Positions 6,820 through 12,586 of a stretch of DNA of 37,072 nucleotides are shown here, in pieces (within the stretch, counting starts at the first letter, position 1; every line of letters starts with the position of its first letter). The position numbers and the translations under genes are program-made. A model generated the notes under the pieces. It was not told the DNA's origin. It saw only the letters and a list, made by a program, of their open reading frames with translations, and did not search any database. The stretch spans positions 1-37,072 of the forward strand of contig CAIUKF010000007.1 of assembly GCA_903899655.1 (NCBI GenBank). Direction: 5' to 3'. Source of the stretch: an uncultured bacterium. Its GTDB lineage: Bacteria; Patescibacteriota; Saccharimonadia; Saccharimonadales; Saccharimonadaceae.

Positions 6820-8208
6820 ATGAAATATCTACTGTCCACCGCTTATATCTACCCCGTATGCCCAATAAGCTTTAACCATGCTAGAATTTACGTTATCGCA
6901 GACGTATACGCACGTTTCGAGCGCCTTCATGGAAATGAGGTATATTTTCCTATTGCGACTCACTACAGCGGCAACACAGCTCATAAAGTCGCCAAAAGTA
7001 TCACGGATCTACTAAACCAGGGCAAACTTATCGAAGGTAGTAACGATCTAATCGTGAGACTGTTCTGCGCTACATACAAACTCCCACTTGCCACCCTTGC
7101 GACGTTCACTGACCCGATCAGGATATTAAATTATTATAATGACGAAACTCTCAAAGAACTTCGTGCGCTAAATATTGATGCAGCCTATAACGACCACTAT
7201 ACAACAAGTGACGCGGACTTCGAGCCATTTGTTCAAGCGGCTATCAATAAATACGAAGAGCATAGAGTATTGAAAATTAATAAAAACGAAGAGCTTTCAC
7301 TAGATTACGAGAATCCACAATGGCGTAAATCTGCCACTGAATTAATTAATCGCACCACTTTCATAGAACCTAGCCAAAGAAATGTGCCCATCGCATCATT
7401 AAAGAACATACGCAGCGACTGGAACCTACTCAGAGACACCGGATATGGTGCAAGATATAATGGTAGAATCGTTGATCCAATGTTCGATAGCGAGTTATTT
7501 TCGATCTTCGATGTCTATATTAAATACCGAGATATATACACTAAAGACCATCAATATTCTTATGTGTTCTTCGAAAATCTACTTGATACTCTTTTGTCAG
7601 ATAATGTGCCACGAAACGAATTAGAGAAAGCGATTATTGACTGGCTTCCTTGTAGACATTTTATCGTTGAAGAACATTTACGAAACTGGGTCGCCAAGAA
7701 AATGCACGCCGAAAGCATTCTTTTGAACCAAAAATACCAAACGAAAAAATATACAATACTAGGCATGGGCCTTCTAGGCGGAAAACGAATGTCTGCATCG
7801 AGAGGTTCAGCAGTCCTTGCTAAAGACTTGCTCGAAAAGCATGGCGGTTTAACTGCACGACTCCTGATGCTACTACAGGGTGGACAGCTTTCAATGAACT
7901 TTAATTATGACCCAAGGATGGAATGGTCAATTATAAAAATGATACGAAGATTTAGAAAGCACAACACGCGATTAAGGACGTATGCGCAAAAGACAACCGA
8001 AATAGCGCCAGACCCAATCTCTTCGATAGAAAGAAAAATTATTGACGCGATTCGGTCTGGTAAACTTCAGAAAGCTCTACTTATTTTAGTTGATCAATGT
8101 CCCCGCACGCTAAACAATATTGGTGCAAATGAGGCGTATTGGTTGACAGATATTTATAATAGGTATATAGGTATGGTATTCGCACCAGAATTAATAATCG
8201 AGGAGTAA
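6820..8208 (+). CDS. class I aminoacyl-tRNA-synthetase-like protein, catalytic core only
   Basis: 462 residues. The N-terminus YPVCPISFNHARIYVIADVY, then ARFERLHGNEVYFPIATHYSG, is plainly the Leu/Ile/Val/Met-type Rossmann core, closest by eye to LeuRS. HIGH is replaced by SFNH (only the last His kept). The second signature is RMSAS in GGKRMSASRGSAVL near residue 325 (KMSKS in the family), followed by a short helical segment. No editing domain, zinc knuckle or recognisable anticodon-binding domain is seen, and the length is about half that of LeuRS. It may adenylate an amino acid for transfer to something other than tRNA, or have another adenylyl-transfer role; that is inference. ATG at 6820 follows a TATAAT box and is probably leaderless. 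Located beside nucleotide-enzyme genes. Confidence 0.75.
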   Translation: MKYLLSTAYIYPVCPISFNHARIYVIADVYARFERLHGNEVYFPIATHYSGNTAHKVAKSITDLLNQGKLIEGSNDLIVRLFCATYKLPLATLATFTDPIRILNYYNDETLKELRALNIDAAYNDHYTTSDADFEPFVQAAINKYEEHRVLKINKNEELSLDYENPQWRKSATELINRTTFIEPSQRNVPIASLKNIRSDWNLLRDTGYGARYNGRIVDPMFDSELFSIFDVYIKYRDIYTKDHQYSYVFFENLLDTLLSDNVPRNELEKAIIDWLPCRHFIVEEHLRNWVAKKMHAESILLNQKYQTKKYTILGMGLLGGKRMSASRGSAVLAKDLLEKHGGLTARLLMLLQGGQLSMNFNYDPRMEWSIIKMIRRFRKHNTRLRTYAQKTTEIAPDPISSIERKIIDAIRSGKLQKALLILVDQCPRTLNNIGANEAYWLTDIYNRYIGMVFAPELIIEE

Positions 8209-8244
8209 TAATAGAAACGAATCAATTTAAGTGTATTCTTTCGT

Positions 8245-8340
8245 AAGTATGGTGAGTTCCCTGATGAGCTAGACCTTCCGACGGTAAGCCTAGACACTTC
8301 CGATGATAAAGAATTCGTAGATATTACTAAAGGGCCATAA
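8245..8340 (+). pseudogene. remnant of a second MoaA-like radical SAM gene
   Basis: The frame reads KYGEFPDELDLPTVSLDT, then SDDKEFVDITKGP-stop. The intact gene has KNGPLPKELDLLTISLDT, then FDKGEFARITKG at about 2632-2721; I count 19 of 30 identical positions. Neither the iron-sulfur N-terminus nor the C-terminal cysteine cluster survives. The divergence shows that this was a paralog, not a recent copy. Confidence 0.8.
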
Positions 8341-8367
8341 CAAAAGTTTTAAGCGGTATTTAATCGG

Positions 8368-8588
8368 TTAAACAAACAAATTATAAAAACTAAATGTCTG
8401 CAAATATTCACGCGGTACATCAGGGTTTTTAGAAATGGAGTCTATATCAATATATGGAATATTATGCTCGTTTAAGTACTGGCCGTTCCAGTAGTTGAAA
8501 TGATCGTATATTCGCGATCTTTTATTGCATTTGTAAGCGGAAGAAGCACTTACTTGTAAAAAACGCTAATTAGTGCATACTTAGTCAT
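8368..8588 (-). pseudogene. remnant of a second PurH-like gene joined to another gene's tail
   Basis: The ATG at 8588 begins MTKYALISVFYK-stop, matching the start of the intact PurH-like protein (MTKQKIKYALISVYDKT). After about 12 codons it shifts frame. A different open frame then runs to the TAA at 8368-8370, reading RSRIYDHFNYWNGQYLNEHN and onward to YLQTFSFYNLFV. That second piece does not resemble PurH and is not identified. A deletion that fused the start of one gene to the end of another explains both parts. Confidence 0.7.
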
Positions 8589-8638
8589 ACGAGTAATCAT
8601 ACCATAGTTTTATATGAGTAAAAGGAGACAATACTAAG

Positions 8639-9238
8639 ATGCATAATGGTCGCGAAGGTGGCATTATTTTACTATCAGGGCTTTCTGGCGTTGGCAAAAG
8701 CACACTTATTCATGACGCGCTCGACGATAATCCGCGCCAACTTCATTACTTAAAAGACTTCACAACACGAGAACGTAGGCCTACGGATAATGATACCGAA
8801 TATGTCTTTGTTAGTGATAACGAATTTGACCGTCAAAAAACACTTGCCGCAGATTGGCAAGAAGGAAGTATCTATGAAAATCGTTATGGACACGATACTG
8901 CAAAATATAAACGTCTCATGCAGCTCGGTAATTATTTAATTGGTTGTTGCTACCCTTCTTTAGAAGATTCAGAATCACTTAACGTATACTACAATCTTAA
9001 TAAGATAACTGTAATACATGTTGACCTTCCAGATGAAATCAGGGCAGAGCGGCTTATCTCACAGCGAGGTGAAGAAGGAAAACGAAGACTTGAGAAAGAT
9101 GCATCTTGGATCATGTCTGAGGGCTACAAGAAGCGTATTGATATACGGTTTAATGCAAATGGGCCAAAGCTTAAAAACAGGCATGAATTTAATGCCATAA
9201 TACAACAAATAATTTCAGCTACTTCTGATAAATCTTGA
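8639..9238 (+). CDS. guanylate-kinase-like P-loop protein
   Basis: 199 residues. Walker A is GLSGVGKST near residue 15. FTTRERRPTDNDTEYVFVSDNEF resembles the GMP-binding region of guanylate kinase (TTRxxRxGExxGxxYxFV). Later parts diverge, and the region that should be a lid carries RGEEGKRRLEKD. It could phosphorylate a nucleoside monophosphate, GMP or a modified derivative; related kinases such as PhnN share the fold. AAAGGAGA lies about 8 bases before the ATG. Its 3' end overlaps the convergent hydrolase gene by 20 bases. I would not name it gmk, since the base-binding residues are not all evident and the genome may hold a standard gmk elsewhere. Confidence 0.75.
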   Translation: MHNGREGGIILLSGLSGVGKSTLIHDALDDNPRQLHYLKDFTTRERRPTDNDTEYVFVSDNEFDRQKTLAADWQEGSIYENRYGHDTAKYKRLMQLGNYLIGCCYPSLEDSESLNVYYNLNKITVIHVDLPDEIRAERLISQRGEEGKRRLEKDASWIMSEGYKKRIDIRFNANGPKLKNRHEFNAIIQQIISATSDKS

Positions 9239-9749
9239 GGTACACGCCGATCTTGTCGACAAGTACACTTAAGTCTGAATACTGATGGTCGCTACCTTTT
9301 ACGGGTATTGTAATCATAAAAGCATTACATAGAATAAGCTTAGATATTTGTTCGTAACTGCCCATCGGATCATTCTCCGCCTGGATGCAAAGTGTTTCTA
9401 TATGATTTTTATTTATAAGCGAATCAATATCTATGTTGTGCTCTTTTGCATACTCCACTGGGACGCCAATGAAAACATTCTTTAATAACCTATCCACATT
9501 CTGCTCTGCGAGCATAGTAATAATGGACCCAGCGGACTTTGCAATAATCTTTGTCATGTCGTGATTTGTTATGAAAAGCCGATGAAGTTTCTTTGCTTCT
9601 TTTTCTATATCTATTTCGCCACCATTCTTCCAGTGATCATATTCGAATAAAGTAGCTTCAACACCAGATGCAATAAGATTATTTAGTAGAGCATTAGCCC
9701 ACGCACGACTATTTAAACTCGCACCACTAAGAATAAGTGTATTTATCAT
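9219..9749 (-). CDS. small alpha/beta-hydrolase-like protein
   Basis: 176 residues. The first strand and loop read INTLILSGASLNS. A nucleophile elbow is visible as AKSAGS near residue 72 (family pattern GxSxG, here A-K-S-A-G). A candidate acid is in QAENDPMGS and the catalytic His in VKGSDHQYSD near residue 155. These give a plausible Ser-Asp-His triad, and the size fits the small serine hydrolases. The start codon overlaps the transketolase stop (ATGA, 9746-9749), so translation is probably coupled and the two are in one operon. Substrate unknown; an ester or acyl group made by the cluster is one possibility. Confidence 0.65.
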   Translation of the reverse strand: MINTLILSGASLNSRAWANALLNNLIASGVEATLFEYDHWKNGGEIDIEKEAKKLHRLFITNHDMTKIIAKSAGSIITMLAEQNVDRLLKNVFIGVPVEYAKEHNIDIDSLINKNHIETLCIQAENDPMGSYEQISKLILCNAFMITIPVKGSDHQYSDLSVLVDKIGVYLKIYQK

Positions 9750-11719
9750 AATTTTTTGCTCCGAGCTAGCTGCTTAAGTGCTTCTTTAACTAGACTCTCA
9801 GCATCAATGCCCATATGACGCTCAAGTTCATCTATCTTGCCTGTCGTACCGTATTCGAATCCAACACCCGAGACTTGGGAGGGCTTTGGTATTTTATCGG
9901 AGGACATGATTGCACGGGCAACGCTGGACTGTAAGATACGAGGATTACCATTATAAACAGTGAGTACTGGGACACCTTCATGTAGTTTGCCTACGAGGCT
10001 TTTTTCAAGTGTGTTTTGATTAATGACATTAATAACACTTGTCGAGATACCGTAATCAAGTTCAAGTATTTGTGCTGCTTCTATACTATTTTTTACTAGT
10101 GCACCGCTAGCGACAAAGGTGAAATCTGGGGTTTTATTAGGCGCATGGGTAACGTATGCATCGATATTATGATCATCGCTTGACTCTCGCTGAAGTGGTT
10201 TCATTGCACGTGCATGCAATCGAGCAAAGTATATACCTCTGTTCTCTGATAATGAATGTGATAATACATTATATAAGTCTTTAGCATCAGCAGGTTCGTA
10301 CATAGTAAGGCCTGGAATTTGCAAAAGGCCGCCAGGCTGTCCAACGGATTGATGAGTACCACCGTTACGTTCTTGGAATAATCCTGCATTTGCACCAATT
10401 ATCAACATACTGCTGTTACCCTGCGCTGCGGCATTCATTTGGTCCATTGCTCGATATACAAAAGAGTCCCAATAGTGAACAAAAATTCGAGCATCTGGAT
10501 TAGTGACTGATATACCATGCGCCATAGCAATGGTATGCTGCTCGCGAATGCCAGTGTTATAAAAGTGTGCATATTTATTCATTTTTAACTCATCCTGTTC
10601 AGTCATTTTCACGAAATCAGGACTGAGCATATAAAACGGTGCTGTATTTGTAATTGCAAGAATTCGCTTGCCGAGATCTATAAAGAATAATTTGCGTGCT
10701 TCATCAAGATTTAGCTCCTCATTGCCTTTATAAGTAAGTTGATAAGCCTCGGTTGAATAGCATGGCGCTACTTGAAGTGGAGCGTTTGGTCCTTTAATTA
10801 AAGTAAGGGCTTTAAGTGGGACGCTTTTCTCTGCGCCATTTGCTTCAAGCTTTGCGTTTAGTCCATTAATTGAAATGTCCAAAGCAGTCTTATCGGTCAC
10901 GCTAACTGTATGGTAGCCACTGTAGTGGTCTTCTGCGCCCGCAATGCCGTAGCCCTTAATGGTGTTTGCAATAATACAAATCGGTCTAGTACTTGCTTTA
11001 GCTATTTTGTACGCATCAAGGATTGATGGGATATCGTGCCCATCTTCAATAGTAAGCACATCCCACCCATAACCCTCCCAAATCTTAGCAAGGTTGGCTG
11101 ATCCGTCAGCCTGAGCGGTCGGTCGTGAAAGTTGCTTACCGTTTTTGTCAATCACACATATAAGATTATCGAGTGGTAGTGTCGTTGCGTGTCGAGCAGC
11201 TTCGCTCACGTTACCTTCTTGCTCTTCCCCATCGCCAAGATACACGATAACACTATTGTCTCTCCCTGATTCTTTTATTTCTACTGCCGCGCCAACACCG
11301 TAAGAAAGTAGCATTCCCAAAGAGCCACTTGGTGTAATATCCACCCCTGGCGCAAGATGCATGTCCTCATGGCCCTGTAGTCTTGATCTATATTGCCTAT
11401 ATGTTGATAGTTCTGATCTGTCTATGTATCCCATCAAAGAAAATATTGGATAACGAGCAGGTCCTTCGTGGCCTCGAATAAGAACCCTGTCGCGCGCTTC
11501 GCTTTTGGAATTGTTACTGTCGAAAGTGAATTCACCACCAAAATATAGCGAAACAAGCAGTTCTACTGATGAAGATGAGCCTCCAATATGTCCAGTCCCT
11601 GCATGACGGATTAGTTCAAAGGCATCTCGTCGAACATAATCAGAGATCTCTAATAAGTCATTAATGCGTGATGAATCGCTCTCTGGACTAACAATAATGT
11701 CGCGTTCTATTTTATTCAT
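9746..11719 (-). CDS. transketolase-family enzyme
   Basis: 657 residues with both transketolase halves in one chain. The thiamine-diphosphate motif is GDGEEQEGNVSEA... ending at DKNGKQLS. Histidines lie in RHAGTGHIGGSSSS, GHEGPARYPIF and GHEDMHLAPGVDITPSGSLG. The catalytic glutamate is in GIREQHTIAMAHG. The enzyme should move a two-carbon ketol unit between sugar phosphates or a related acceptor. It is co-transcribed with the hydrolase and sits beside nucleotide-type enzymes, so a pathway role other than the pentose phosphate cycle is possible. I chose the ATG at 11719; a GTG two codons earlier is an alternative. GAGG lies upstream. Bases 11720-11990 are AT-rich with a TATTATATA promoter-like stretch and an inverted repeat around 11790-11835. 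Confidence 0.88.
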   Translation of the reverse strand: MNKIERDIIVSPESDSSRINDLLEISDYVRRDAFELIRHAGTGHIGGSSSSVELLVSLYFGGEFTFDSNNSKSEARDRVLIRGHEGPARYPIFSLMGYIDRSELSTYRQYRSRLQGHEDMHLAPGVDITPSGSLGMLLSYGVGAAVEIKESGRDNSVIVYLGDGEEQEGNVSEAARHATTLPLDNLICVIDKNGKQLSRPTAQADGSANLAKIWEGYGWDVLTIEDGHDIPSILDAYKIAKASTRPICIIANTIKGYGIAGAEDHYSGYHTVSVTDKTALDISINGLNAKLEANGAEKSVPLKALTLIKGPNAPLQVAPCYSTEAYQLTYKGNEELNLDEARKLFFIDLGKRILAITNTAPFYMLSPDFVKMTEQDELKMNKYAHFYNTGIREQHTIAMAHGISVTNPDARIFVHYWDSFVYRAMDQMNAAAQGNSSMLIIGANAGLFQERNGGTHQSVGQPGGLLQIPGLTMYEPADAKDLYNVLSHSLSENRGIYFARLHARAMKPLQRESSDDHNIDAYVTHAPNKTPDFTFVASGALVKNSIEAAQILELDYGISTSVINVINQNTLEKSLVGKLHEGVPVLTVYNGNPRILQSSVARAIMSSDKIPKPSQVSGVGFEYGTTGKIDELERHMGIDAESLVKEALKQLARSKKL

Positions 11720-12051
11720 AAACACGGGACCTCAGCTCAAATCAATAATAAGTATATAATATCACAAAATATCATCTTGTCACTATCTAAGAAAAATTCG
11801 CTGACAATAAATACTAACGGATTTTTCTTGGCAGGTATAGTAGCCCGACTCAACGAAGCTTGATATTTATCTTAAGATTTCATTTTTGTTTAGCTTGTAG
11901 ATATCTACATTAGGAGATATATCGTTATTCAACGTACTAATTATTTTTTTACTTTTTTGCAAATAGGATATATGCGAAAACTATCACGGATGCAGTCCTC
12001 ACCCCCGATAGCTCCCCGTCATCGAGGATTTAAGTCCCCTAATCTCAATAA

Positions 12052-12092
12052 TAGAAAAAGTCGTAGACCATAAAGACCTACGGCTTTTTCTA
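12052..12092. terminator. terminator of tRNA-Gln
   Basis: TAGAAAAAG-CGTAG pairs with CTACG-CTTTTTCTA in a 15-bp stem with one wobble, immediately after the tRNA 3' end on the minus strand. It can act in both directions. On its + strand side (11995-12050) is 'gaggatttaagtcccctaatc', resembling a decayed tRNA T-arm and similar to 1639-1686. Confidence 0.85.
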
Positions 12093-12167
12093 TGGCTGGG
12101 ATGGAGGGATTTGAACCCCCGAATGCTGGTACCAGAAACCAGTGCCTTACCACTTGGCGACATCCCA
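12093..12167 (-). tRNA. tRNA-Gln (anticodon CUG)
   Basis: A complete cloverleaf. The acceptor TGGGATG/CATCCCA includes the U1-A72 pair typical of tRNA-Gln. D arm GCC/GGC with loop AAGTGGTAA; anticodon arm CTGGT-TTCTGGT-ACCAG giving CTG at positions 34-36; variable CATTC; T arm GGGGG-TTCAAAT-CCCTC; discriminator G; encoded CCA. It reads CAG codons. Partial copies of both ends occur elsewhere in the window. Confidence 0.97.
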
Positions 12168-12236
12168 TTACAGGTAATCATTATAATCTATAAAATCAAT
12201 TTATTCTATATTTCTGGTAGCCTAGACCAGAAACCA

Positions 12237-12346
12237 TCCAACAAATATTTATCTGGTGATAAATTTTGTTGGCCTGCCTCAGCGCCGTCGCGCTTCCGGC
12301 CTTGCGGATTGCAGACTTGCAATCCTCACCTTACCACTTGGCGACC
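12237..12346 (-). repeat. tRNA-Gln-derived hairpin element, copy C, with its terminator
   Basis: On the minus strand it starts with a 17-base exact copy of the tRNA-Gln 5' half (12329-12345: acceptor end and D arm). It then switches to TGA and a perfect 8-bp hairpin GGATTGCA-AGTC-TGCAATCC (12306-12325), then GCAAGGCCGGAAGC and GCTGAGGCAGG. It ends in a hairpin terminator (12237-12271, about 15 bp with one bulge, loop ACCA on this strand). The sequence after the D arm matches copies B and D, not a tRNA. Not a functional tRNA. Confidence 0.6.
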
Positions 12347-12352
12347 CACCAT

Positions 12353-12448
12353 AATTTTCATTCTGAAAATTTGTCGGGCCCGCCTCAGTCGGTGGCGTTC
12401 GTCATCCGGCTTCCGGCCTTGCAGATTGCCATTCTGGGCAATCTTCAC
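12353..12448 (-). repeat. GC-rich hairpin element, copy D, with its terminator
   Basis: On the minus strand: GGTGA, hairpin AGATTGCC/GGCAATCT (12424-12444), GCAAGGCCGGAAGCCGG, GACGAACGCCACCGACTGAGG and a closing terminator AATTTTCA-GAA-TGAAAATT (12353-12371). It aligns with copy C throughout, and its GACGAACG-CACCGACTGAGGC stretch aligns with copy A. It is much richer in GC than its surroundings. The sequence between 12449 and 12572 shows only the ATPase promoter. Confidence 0.55.
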
Positions 12449-12572
12449 CCATTACGATTATCATTATAGCTTATAAAATGTGCTATTGTCGTGTTTCTGG
12501 TAGCTAAATCTTTAGCTTCCCTATTTTATAACACCTTAGTCATGCTGTATAGTTAATATATCAATCAAGTAG

Positions 12573-12578
12573 TAAAAT
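12573..12578 (+). promoter_or_regulatory. -10 box of the P-type ATPase promoter
   Basis: TAAAAT ends eight bases before the ATG at 12587, so the message is probably leaderless. The gap sequence AAACACAG resembles the ATACACAG before the second ATPase at 26106. Confidence 0.5.
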
Positions 12579-12586
12579 AAACACAG

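Noticed and set aside
12111-12476. Open frames on the + strand across the tRNA-Gln and hairpin elements
   Set aside because: They run through a complete tRNA on the other strand and through structured repeats; no start signals, and the repeated peptide pieces only mirror the DNA repeats.
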